Positions 25,812 through 33,479 of a stretch of 64,000 nt of DNA are shown here, piece by piece; the first letter of the stretch is position 1; the number at the start of each line of letters is the position of its first letter. A program made the translations under genes and the position numbers. The DNA comes from Peptoniphilus_A sp001811425 (GTDB lineage: Bacteria; Bacillota; Clostridia; Tissierellales; Peptoniphilaceae), in the NCBI RefSeq assembly GCF_001811425.1, contig NZ_KV804685.1, positions 135,629-199,628 of the forward strand, read 5' to 3'. The notes below the pieces were generated by a model. That model was not told the origin of the DNA. It did not search any database and saw only the letters and a list, made by a program, of their open reading frames with translations.

Positions 25812-27880
25812 TGAAAAAAAATTCTTACAAACTTAGCTATTATGCTTTAATAATTTTAGCTATATCACTTATTTCTTTATTAGCAGGATCATTTTTATTT
25901 TCAAGGGATCCTAGCTCTTCTTATAGAAGAGTTTTGACAGATAATAGAATTACTGCCACTATAGACTTATCACTTAATGATGAAGATTATAGCTCCTATA
26001 ATAGGTTTAACTTTGCTATTAAGTCCTACAAACTAAAATATTTTGACCAAAATGGAAATGTTGTTACAGATCCAGGATTAATTGAAGCTCAAAAGAAGAA
26101 GGATGACCTAAAGGCCAAGGGACTTGATCCAAAGGACTATCTTGAAGATTGGATGCTAGACCAACCAGAAATAAAATCTGAATATAAAACTTTTTACTTA
26201 ACTAATGAATATGAAAAAAATGAATTTGATCCATTAGAAATTGAAATGGGAAATAATGACTTCTTAATCACAGGTTCAGTAATTAATAATAGTATAGTGA
26301 TTGATAAGGTTCAAAAGAGCCAAAGACTTATGGATAGTGACTACAATTTTATAGAAAAGTCTTTTAAATCTAAAATTAATGACAGTTTTAGATATTTGAA
26401 CAGCAAAAACAATATTAAAAATTTAAAGTTTGCTTATTACGCATCACTAGACGATGAAGTCTTTAAAGAAATTGAAAGAGATGTATTTAGAGACCAAGTC
26501 CAAGTACAAATTGGAGTAAGCGTATTAATCGCTTCAATATTATCTCTACTTCTTGGATTATTTATGAATATGGAAAAAGTTGACGGCAGCGAAAGCTTGA
26601 GGAAAGTTTTTAAATTTCCAATAGAACTTGTGATTATTTTATTTGTAATATTTGGATTTTCTGCTGCAGTAATATCAAGTATGAATCAAATTTACAGTAA
26701 TTTGTATATTTTCTATTTCTTGTATCTTCTTGGTCTTGTGATTATTTCACTTACAGTAAATTATTTTATAATTTTATTAAAGAGCATATTTAACAAGAAT
26801 ACAGAAAATTATCTTCTTAAAAATTCTTTAATTTATAGAATTTTTAATGCTGCAATTTCAGAATTTTCAAATATAAATGAGGAGAATAAAAATATTAAAG
26901 ATGCAAAGATTAAATTTACCCTAGTTTATTTTGGAATTTTCATATTGCTAGCAATACTCAACATGATGTTTTCAACTATGTCTTACTATGCTCCTGAAAA
27001 AATGTTGATTCCAATGATATTATTTGGCATATTCATTTATTATATTTTGATGAAAAACATAAATGAAGTTTCAAGGATTTCCAGAGAGTCCAGCGAAATC
27101 GTTAAGGGAAATTATAAAAAGAACATTGAAAAAAAGGGTGGTCTTTATGATGGCATAGTCGACAACTTTAACAATATTGGAGAGAACCTAGACCTTGCCA
27201 TTGAAGATGCAGTAAAGTCTGAAAGATTAAAGACAGAACTCATTACAAATGTAAGCCATGACTTAAAGACTCCATTAACATCTATAATTAATTATTCTGA
27301 TCTATTATCAAAAGATGACAATACAGATGATGAAGCTAAGGAGTATTCGAAAATAATAAATGAAAAGTCCAACAAGTTAAAGGTCCTAATAGAAGATTTA
27401 TTTGAAGTTTCAAAGGCGACATCAAATAATATTGAACTAGATAGGCAAGAACTTGACTTTAATTCCCTTGTCCAACAGTCAATAGGAGAGTGGGAGGATA
27501 AAATCGGAGAAAACAATATTGAAATTATTTCAAATCTTCCTGAAGATAAGCTAATGCTTAACATTGATGGACAAAAATTCTCCAGAGTTTTAGACAACTT
27601 GTTCTCAAATATTTCTAAGTATGCCCTAGAAAATTCAAGAGTTTATGTAGATCTTTTAGAAGAAGATGGAGTTAAACTGACTATAAAAAATATTTCTAAG
27701 TATCCACTTAACATTTCTGCAGAAGAACTTATGGAAAGATTTACTCGTGGAGAAAAATCAAGGACAACATCAGGCTCAGGCCTTGGACTATCAATAGCCT
27801 CATCCTTTGTGAGAGCTCACGGTGCAAGCTTTGACATAGAAATTGACGGAGACTTATTTAAGGTTAGGATAGAATTTTAA
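25811..27880 (+). CDS. Membrane sensor histidine kinase
   Basis: 689 residues, larger than most. A first membrane helix (about 11-30) is followed by a roughly 200-residue outside domain (31-230), then several more helices at about 233-253, 270-290, 298-323, 370-390 and 398-414. The kinase core begins with VSHDLKTPLTSIINYSDLL, phosphorylated at H483. The ATP-binding part has NLFSNISKYALEN (N box) and a G box GSGLGLSIASSFVRAHG. The many membrane helices after the sensor domain suggest it may also sense something within the membrane. Partner of the overlapping response regulator; the signal is unknown. Confidence 0.92.
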   Translation: MKKNSYKLSYYALIILAISLISLLAGSFLFSRDPSSSYRRVLTDNRITATIDLSLNDEDYSSYNRFNFAIKSYKLKYFDQNGNVVTDPGLIEAQKKKDDLKAKGLDPKDYLEDWMLDQPEIKSEYKTFYLTNEYEKNEFDPLEIEMGNNDFLITGSVINNSIVIDKVQKSQRLMDSDYNFIEKSFKSKINDSFRYLNSKNNIKNLKFAYYASLDDEVFKEIERDVFRDQVQVQIGVSVLIASILSLLLGLFMNMEKVDGSESLRKVFKFPIELVIILFVIFGFSAAVISSMNQIYSNLYIFYFLYLLGLVIISLTVNYFIILLKSIFNKNTENYLLKNSLIYRIFNAAISEFSNINEENKNIKDAKIKFTLVYFGIFILLAILNMMFSTMSYYAPEKMLIPMILFGIFIYYILMKNINEVSRISRESSEIVKGNYKKNIEKKGGLYDGIVDNFNNIGENLDLAIEDAVKSERLKTELITNVSHDLKTPLTSIINYSDLLSKDDNTDDEAKEYSKIINEKSNKLKVLIEDLFEVSKATSNNIELDRQELDFNSLVQQSIGEWEDKIGENNIEIISNLPEDKLMLNIDGQKFSRVLDNLFSNISKYALENSRVYVDLLEEDGVKLTIKNISKYPLNISAEELMERFTRGEKSRTTSGSGLGLSIASSFVRAHGASFDIEIDGDLFKVRIEF

Positions 27881-27938
27881 AATAAAATTCTAAAGGATTT
27901 TAATAAATTAGCTTAAAAGGATTTTAAAATACAATGCA

Positions 27939-27982
27939 GAAGAAAGTTCGGTTGAAAATTATTTCACCGGACTTTTTTCTTT
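27939..27982 (+). terminator. Terminator of the two-component operon; left copy of a 43-nt repeat
   Basis: AAAGTTCGGTTGAAA pairs with TTTCACCGGACTTT across ATTA, then six T. A second copy with only two differences occurs at 31633-31675, beyond the BlaI-M56 operon. Confidence 0.85.
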
Positions 27983-27985
27983 AAC

Positions 27986-28014
27986 TTGACAAAGCTAAAG
28001 CGATAATATATACT
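27986..28014 (+). promoter_or_regulatory. Strong promoter of the BlaI-M56 operon
   Basis: TTGACA (27986-27991), 17-nt spacer, TATACT (28009-28014): nearly consensus. Such a promoter needs repression, which suits the BlaI-type repressor it drives. No clear TACA/TGTA dyad of the staphylococcal bla/mec type is present in the 50-nt leader. Confidence 0.8.
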
Positions 28015-28064
28015 CAAGATGAAAATATAAACATCAACAATAATAAAAAACAAGAGGTGAGAAA

Positions 28065-28448
28065 ATGGAACTATCAAATGGAGAACTTATGGTAATGGAA
28101 GTTTTGTGGGAAGGAGAATGCCTAGATGAAAATGGAGAAATACAAGCTCTAGAATTATCCAAAGTATTAAAGGAAAAACATGGCTTGGGCAAGACATCTT
28201 GCTACACATTTTTTGGCAGGCTCTTAGAAAAGGGAGCAATAACAAGAAGGTATCCTAAGTACACAATAAAACCCATAGTGACAAGAGAAGAAGCCTTGCA
28301 AAAACAAAGAGAAGAAGCCATAGACAAATTATTTCAAGGATCCTTTATAAGTTTTTGCAGGACCTTTTTAAGGGACAAAAAAATAAGCGAAGAAGAAGTT
28401 CAAGAGATAAAAAATCTCCTTAAAGATTTTGATAAGGAAGAAAAATGA
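28065..28448 (+). CDS. BlaI/MecI family transcriptional repressor
   Basis: 127 residues. Winged helix-turn-helix of the penicillinase-repressor family: LSNGELMVMEVLW at the start, SCYTFFGRLLEKGAITRR as the recognition helix and wing, and a C-terminal dimerisation helix pair. BlaI proteins repress their own operon until cleaved in response to the membrane protease. AGAGGTGAG before the ATG. Its stop overlaps the start of the M56 gene by 4 nt (ATGA), so the repressor and protease are coupled. No beta-lactamase or PBP gene is nearby, so the regulon here is probably the operon itself. Confidence 0.88.
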   Translation: MELSNGELMVMEVLWEGECLDENGEIQALELSKVLKEKHGLGKTSCYTFFGRLLEKGAITRRYPKYTIKPIVTREEALQKQREEAIDKLFQGSFISFCRTFLRDKKISEEEVQEIKNLLKDFDKEEK

Positions 28449-29818
28449 GAATAGGTGTAGCCAGTTCAGTAGTCCTTTATAAAAGTTTAAAGTCAATTAT
28501 AATATTAATTTTGATTTTACTCTTTAGAAGGAGATTAAACTTAAAAAGCACTAAGGGTGCTAATATCATATTGTGGACTCTTCTTTTAATCTATTTAATA
28601 TTTCCAAAAGATATTTTATTTAGTATAAAAACCTATGAAGCTTCAAAATTTATAAAGACAATTTTTGCGCCCTCAATTCTGATAAATCAAGCAGCAATTT
28701 ACATAACCGATAAGTTCCCATCAATATCACGATTTAATAGGATAGTGGGATCAAGCTTAGTCGTTATCTATACGCTATATCAATTTATAAAATTTAAAAA
28801 AGCCTTAAGTAATTCTCTTGAACTAAAGGACAGGACTCATTTAAACAATTCTCTAAAAAAATTTAATATAAAAAGAGAAGTAAAAATTTATATAAATGAT
28901 GAATTAGACACTCCTATAACTTATGGAATATTTAGACCCAAAATAATTTTACAAAAAAGCATTTTAAAAGACTGGGATTTATTAGACCATGTATTAACTC
29001 ATGAGCTAGTGCATATAGAAAGATATCATATTTTATTAAGTCACTTAAAAAATTTAATAATATGCCTTTATTGGTACAATCCCTTTTTAATACTTAGCTT
29101 ACAATATTTTGAGAAAGATATAGAGATAAACTGTGACAAAATAGTTATAAAAAAAATAGGAGATAGCCAAGAAAATAGAAAAAATTATTGCCAGTCAATG
29201 CTTAAATTAATAGAAAGACAGAGGGAAAATGATAAATTTGTCTTAAATTTAAGCCCAACTAAGGAAAGGATGTTGACTATGAAAAATTGGAAAAAAACAC
29301 TGTCAGGAACTTTTACTTTAATATTTTTATTATTCTTGTACATACCAGTGTTTACTAATGCTGTAGAAGTAGACGAAAATGAAGTTATATCGGATACAGA
29401 GGGAATAAAAGAAGTTTATGTAAATGTGGACAATAGAGTGGAAGAAATAACAGATGAAGAGTATGAAAACTTAGAATTATATGAAATTCCAACTAATGGT
29501 TTGAGATCAGCTAACATAGATCAAAAAGTAACATTGGGGAGATTAGAATACGAGTCATATACCTTTACAATGAAATCATTATATGGAAAAGATCACGATG
29601 GATTTACCATAAAAACTAGTGAAATGTACTCCAAAGCAGGCGTTAACTATACGGTTATTATTGAAGAGAATGGTGATACAATATATGAATCTAGATTTAG
29701 TAAAGGTGTAAACTTAAAAATGAACGCTAATAGAGGAAGTAGTTATAGAGTGACCATAAACAATAGATCATCAGAGTTGCTATCCTATAAAATTAATATA
29801 CGAAGTTATGCTAGATAG
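28445..29818 (+). CDS. BlaR1-like M56 membrane metallopeptidase with an unfamiliar outer domain
   Basis: 457 residues. Membrane helices at about 17-30, 41-53, 102-118 and 201-220 surround a zinc-protease site H186-E-L-V-H190 with the downstream EKDIEINCD segment of the M56 family. A last helix (286-305) precedes an outer domain of about 150 residues. In BlaR1/MecR1 this part is a penicillin-binding transpeptidase domain of about 250 residues with SxxK and KTG. Neither is present here. Instead there is an acidic linker, then a beta-rich stretch ending NIRSYAR. The signal is therefore not expected to be a beta-lactam. Likely role: sense an external ligand and inactivate the co-encoded BlaI repressor. 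Confidence 0.85.
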   Translation: MRIGVASSVVLYKSLKSIIILILILLFRRRLNLKSTKGANIILWTLLLIYLIFPKDILFSIKTYEASKFIKTIFAPSILINQAAIYITDKFPSISRFNRIVGSSLVVIYTLYQFIKFKKALSNSLELKDRTHLNNSLKKFNIKREVKIYINDELDTPITYGIFRPKIILQKSILKDWDLLDHVLTHELVHIERYHILLSHLKNLIICLYWYNPFLILSLQYFEKDIEINCDKIVIKKIGDSQENRKNYCQSMLKLIERQRENDKFVLNLSPTKERMLTMKNWKKTLSGTFTLIFLLFLYIPVFTNAVEVDENEVISDTEGIKEVYVNVDNRVEEITDEEYENLELYEIPTNGLRSANIDQKVTLGRLEYESYTFTMKSLYGKDHDGFTIKTSEMYSKAGVNYTVIIEENGDTIYESRFSKGVNLKMNANRGSSYRVTINNRSSELLSYKINIRSYAR

Positions 29819-29829
29819 GAGGAAAGTCT

Positions 29830-29898
29830 ATGAGATATTTAAACCCACAGAGGTATAAGAACGGAGATTTTTTCATAATAAACAATAATTATAAATAA
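29830..29898 (+). CDS. Possible 22-residue peptide ORF
   Basis: An ATG at 29830 stands 7 nt behind a perfect AGGAGG (29818-29823), 11 nt after the M56 stop, and reads 22 codons before TAA. The product begins MRYLNPQRYKNG and ends IINNNYK. It has no signal sequence. The ribosome site is as strong as those of the neighbouring real genes, so it is probably translated. It could be a leader/coupling peptide, a ligand, or the remnant of a longer gene. I recognise no family. Confidence 0.4.
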   Translation: MRYLNPQRYKNGDFFIINNNYK

Positions 29899-29934
29899 AA
29901 CTTAGCACATATTAATAAAATTAGGAGGATTATT

Positions 29935-30561
29935 ATGAAAAAATCATTTAGTATATTTCTTGTAGTTTGTATATTATTTAATTTGGTAACTTTTGTATCA
30001 GCACAAGAGAATAAAAATAATGAAATAAACAATGAAGAAAATGGTATATATTATGAACAACCAAGAGAAAGTATAGAAAAATTTTTTAACGATGCGAGAA
30101 AAGAAACTGAAGAAAAAGTAAGATTATTAAATTCTATTACAACTTTTGATAATTATTCTTATGAATATAAAACAGAATATTCATCTAGAAAAAAGGTATA
30201 TGCAAATAATATTTTATTAAATGGACAGCCAAGAGGTGGCACAAGAATTGATGGATATATAAATGTGAACAAAAACGAAGGAACACCAATAAATCTCTCT
30301 GTTTCAGTGGGATTACCTAAAGTTCCTTATGTAACAATTAATGTTGAGATGGGTTCATATACGGGTACATCCGTTTCTGGAGGTAGTATAAGAGTTCCGA
30401 ATTCTTATCAATATTTTTTAGCTTATGCTGATAAAACATTTGAAGTTGAGGGACATGTAGTATATTATAGATTAAGAAATTCAAATGATGAGTGGAAAGT
30501 TTATACAACTTATTTCCCACATACTTTATTTAACGAATACTTTTATGTAAGACCTGTATAA
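29935..30561 (+). CDS. Secreted protein of unknown function
   Basis: 208 residues. A signal peptide (hydrophobic 5-21) ends in FVSA before QENKN, a good signal peptidase I site, so the mature protein is exported and not a lipoprotein. A charged helical segment (about 45-75) precedes a beta-rich half with INLSVSVGLPKVPYVTINVEMG, a Gly/Ser turn region and VEGHVVYYRLRNSNDEWKVYTTYFP. No catalytic motif is visible. AGGAGG before the ATG. Its place behind a BlaI/M56 pair makes it the likely main product, and perhaps the effector, of that operon. I do not recognise the family. Confidence 0.75.
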   Translation: MKKSFSIFLVVCILFNLVTFVSAQENKNNEINNEENGIYYEQPRESIEKFFNDARKETEEKVRLLNSITTFDNYSYEYKTEYSSRKKVYANNILLNGQPRGGTRIDGYINVNKNEGTPINLSVSVGLPKVPYVTINVEMGSYTGTSVSGGSIRVPNSYQYFLAYADKTFEVEGHVVYYRLRNSNDEWKVYTTYFPHTLFNEYFYVRPV

Positions 30562-30604
30562 TAAAACCACATAGACATATTTAAGACTTTAAGGAAGGTG
30601 CGTT

Positions 30605-30988
30605 TTGGGAAAAAAGAACTTACTTTTTAAAATTTCAATTGTTCTTAATATTATTCTCTTGTGTTCTACAATTATTTTAAAGCAAGAGCCAATGGTTCCT
30701 CTCTTGAGGGGGACTTATGTCCATTCCAATGGAGACTTTTATTCAATGTCCTTTGATACTGAGAAAAATGTCTATTATATCTTTTGTAATGGAAGTCTTA
30801 TAGAAAAAGGTAATTTTAAAGAGGACGAGGACAAGAGGATATACAAACTAGAAGATAATGATTATAACAAATATATATTCTTAGATGGAAAGACTTTTTA
30901 TTTTGCCCTATCAGAGGATAAGGTAATTAAATTTGAAAAGGATTCAAATGCAATCACTTATTACGGAGAATCAAGTGATTTTGAATAA
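30605..30988 (+). CDS. Small membrane-anchored protein of unknown function
   Basis: 127 residues from a TTG start (30605) behind AAGGAAGG. One N-terminal membrane helix (about 7-25) and an outer domain rich in aromatic beta strands: RGTYVHSNGDFYSMSF, NVYYIFCNGSLIEKG, KYIFLDGKTFYFALS. The alternating strand pattern looks like a small lipocalin-like or beta-barrel fold. Function unknown. It lies 43 nt after the secreted protein with no terminator between them, so it is part of the same operon. Confidence 0.7.
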   Translation: MGKKNLLFKISIVLNIILLCSTIILKQEPMVPLLRGTYVHSNGDFYSMSFDTEKNVYYIFCNGSLIEKGNFKEDEDKRIYKLEDNDYNKYIFLDGKTFYFALSEDKVIKFEKDSNAITYYGESSDFE

Positions 30989-31036
30989 ATTTTTTATTTA
31001 ATAATGAAGTTCATAAATTTAAGAAGAGGCGAAATA

Positions 31037-31609
31037 ATGGAATTTATTGTTTTTATTTGCTTTATGATTTTGCTTTTAAATTTTAGAGCAAATTCGAGAA
31101 GGAAACAATTTAATAAAGATAAAACTTACAACAATCTAAATCCGATTTATTTGTTTTTTGCATTATTTTGCCTTTTAATATGGCTGTGCTTTGCCATAAA
31201 ATTTATGGGCTGCCTTTTTGATATTTTAAGGGCTGGCTATGAAATAAGTATTTCAAAATTTTTATTTCCACAAATTAGAGATATGGTTTTAAAATTTGCA
31301 GAAAATAACAATGAAGACATTTCTCATGAATTATTGTCATTACTTATGTCTTATGAAAATTTATTGAAAAGTTGTCTTTTATTAATAATTACTTTTGTTT
31401 TCCTTGATTTAATGCTCAAGAGAATTGTAATAAAAGATGAGGAAATTATTTTTAACAATAGAGTTTATAAAATAAAGGACATTGTGGATTTTAAAAATAT
31501 TAATATTTTTGGTAATAAATATGTTCAATTAAAATTAAAAAAAGATGAAATTTATTTGCCAATTAAGGGCAATGAAAAATTTATTGATTTAATTGATGAA
31601 AAAGTTTAG
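31037..31609 (+). CDS. Membrane protein of unknown function with a C-terminal PH-like strand region
   Basis: 190 residues from the ATG at 31037, which has a GAGG site; an in-frame ATG at 31004 has none. Three membrane segments (about 2-17, 38-58 and 110-127 in this numbering). The last 60 residues, from IKDEEIIFNNRVYKIKDIVDF to the end, form alternating strands like a small PH/bacterial-PH domain facing the cytoplasm. No known function. Last gene of the BlaI-M56 operon; a terminator follows. Confidence 0.7.
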   Translation: MEFIVFICFMILLLNFRANSRRKQFNKDKTYNNLNPIYLFFALFCLLIWLCFAIKFMGCLFDILRAGYEISISKFLFPQIRDMVLKFAENNNEDISHELLSLLMSYENLLKSCLLLIITFVFLDLMLKRIVIKDEEIIFNNRVYKIKDIVDFKNINIFGNKYVQLKLKKDEIYLPIKGNEKFIDLIDEKV

Positions 31610-31632
31610 TAAATTAAAAAAATTATAAAGAC

Positions 31633-31675
31633 AAGAAAGTTCGGTGGAAAATTATTTCACTGGACTTTTTTCTTT
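31633..31675 (+). terminator. Terminator of the BlaI-M56 operon; right copy of the 43-nt repeat
   Basis: AAAGTTCGGTGGAAA pairs with TTTCACTGGACTTT across ATTA, then six T. It differs from the copy at 27939-27982 at two positions only. Confidence 0.85.
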
Positions 31676-31721
31676 GCTCAAATTTATCCTTGTGATAATA
31701 TATGACTTAGGATGTGATTTT

Positions 31722-33479
31722 GTGATTTTAAATGAAATTAGAAATATAATGAAAGAAAAAAATATAGATTTTTATGTTATTCCATCAAAGGATCCACATG
31801 GCTCTGAATACCTTCCAGATTTTTACAAGGAAAGGGAATTTGTTACAGGCTTTACAGGTTCACAAGGAACCGCTGTCATAACTAGAGATGAGGCATATCT
31901 TTGGACTGATGGCAGGTATTTTATACAAGCTGCAAAAGAAATAAAAGATTTTGGCTTTGAACTTCAAAAAGAAGGTCAAGTTGGAGTTTTAAACTACAGT
32001 GATTGGATAAGTGAGAATATAAAAGAAGGCATGACTCTTGCTTTAAATGCAGAATATTTTTCTCACCAAAGTTTTTCATCTTTGGAAGAGAAATTAAAGG
32101 AGAAAAATGTAAAAATTGTTGATGCTGATTTAATTACTGACCTTTGGAAAAATAGGTACCCTCTACCAAGTGAAGATGCTTTTTTACTTGATAAAAAGTA
32201 TGCAGGAAAGTCTGCAACAGAAAAAGTATCTGAAATCAGAAAAATTTTAAAAGATAAAAAAGCTGATATGACAATAGTCTCTTCACTTGTTGACATTGCT
32301 TGGACTCTTAATATTCGCGGCATGGACATAAAGGATACTCCAGTTCTAATTTCCTTTATGATTATAGAAGCTGACAAGATAATTTTATTTACTGACAGAG
32401 AAAAGACTAAAAAGATTGAAAGAGAAATTGCAGATTTTGTTGAATTAAGAGATTACTCAGAATTTTATGATTATCTAAAAAATTATGAAGAAAGAAAAAT
32501 TTATCTAGACCCAAATTCTATTAATGAAAGAATTTACAAGGGCATTTGCGAAAATAATGAGATAATTTTTGGCAATAATATTTCAGAAAATTTAAAGGCA
32601 ATAAAAAATGAAACTGAAATAAAAAATCTTGAAGATACTTATATAAGAGATGGAGCAATTTTATTTAAGTTCATCTGCTGGTTAAAGGAAAATGCAAAAA
32701 ATAAAATTGGAGAATATGAAGCGGCAATGAAGCTTGACTCTATGCGTGCAGAAGATCCTCTTTATATTTCAAATTCCTTTGATACGATTTCTGCCTATGG
32801 AAAAAATGCAGCCATGATGCACTATCATGCCAGAGAAGAGGACCAAGCTGTAATTGAGCCAAGGGGATTTTACCTTGTGGATTCAGGTGGGCAATACTAT
32901 TCTGGGACAACAGATATAACAAGAACTATTGCCATGGGAGACCTTACAGAGGAAGAAATTCACGACTACACAATGACTTTAAAGAGTCACATAGATTTAA
33001 TGGACGCTGTATTTTTAAAGGGAACTTATGATTTAGCCTTAGATGGCATTGCCAGATATGCCTTGTGGCAAGACAGGATGGACTACAAGTGCGGAACAGG
33101 TCACGGAATTGGCTTTGTCCTTTCAGTTCATGAAGGACCACAGAGAATTTCTCCAAGAGACCCTGCTGTTAGGATGGAGGAAAACATGATTGTCTCAAAT
33201 GAACCTGGTGTCTACAAGGAAAATAAGCATGGCATAAGAATTGAAAACATCATGAGGGTAGTCTTTGACTGCGAAACTCATGACTCAGTATTTAATAAGT
33301 TTAAGACAATTTCTTTTTGTCCATTTGAACTCAAGGCAATTGATGTAAATTTACTTACAGATAGGCAGATAGAGGTTTTAAATTCTTATCACAGAGAAGT
33401 TTTTAAAATCTTAAGTCCATATTTAAATGGAGAGGTTTTAGATTATTTAAGAGAAGCGACGAAAGAGGTTAGTAGATAA
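31722..33479 (+). CDS. Xaa-Pro aminopeptidase (aminopeptidase P), long form
   Basis: Removes an N-terminal residue followed by proline. 585 residues from the GTG at 31722 (AGGA 9 nt upstream); the reading frame is open further back, but that part is the terminator of the preceding operon. Two creatinase-like N-terminal domains precede the pita-bread metallopeptidase domain. Metal ligands are visible: D in LVDSGGQYY, D in GTTDITRT, H in CGTGHGIG (with HEGP), E in SNEPGVY and E in RIENIM. The three-domain architecture is like the eukaryotic cytosolic enzyme and is common in Firmicutes. uvrC starts on the base after its stop codon. Confidence 0.92.
   Translation: MILNEIRNIMKEKNIDFYVIPSKDPHGSEYLPDFYKEREFVTGFTGSQGTAVITRDEAYLWTDGRYFIQAAKEIKDFGFELQKEGQVGVLNYSDWISENIKEGMTLALNAEYFSHQSFSSLEEKLKEKNVKIVDADLITDLWKNRYPLPSEDAFLLDKKYAGKSATEKVSEIRKILKDKKADMTIVSSLVDIAWTLNIRGMDIKDTPVLISFMIIEADKIILFTDREKTKKIEREIADFVELRDYSEFYDYLKNYEERKIYLDPNSINERIYKGICENNEIIFGNNISENLKAIKNETEIKNLEDTYIRDGAILFKFICWLKENAKNKIGEYEAAMKLDSMRAEDPLYISNSFDTISAYGKNAAMMHYHAREEDQAVIEPRGFYLVDSGGQYYSGTTDITRTIAMGDLTEEEIHDYTMTLKSHIDLMDAVFLKGTYDLALDGIARYALWQDRMDYKCGTGHGIGFVLSVHEGPQRISPRDPAVRMEENMIVSNEPGVYKENKHGIRIENIMRVVFDCETHDSVFNKFKTISFCPFELKAIDVNLLTDRQIEVLNSYHREVFKILSPYLNGEVLDYLREATKEVSR

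Noticed and set aside
28015..28064. A classical bla/mec operator in the leader of the BlaI operon
   Set aside because: No TACA...TGTA dyad is present; only short AT-rich symmetry that could be chance.
28445..29818. Calling the BlaI-BlaR1-like pair a beta-lactam resistance system
   Set aside because: The outer domain lacks the penicillin-binding motifs and no beta-lactamase or PBP gene is in the operon.
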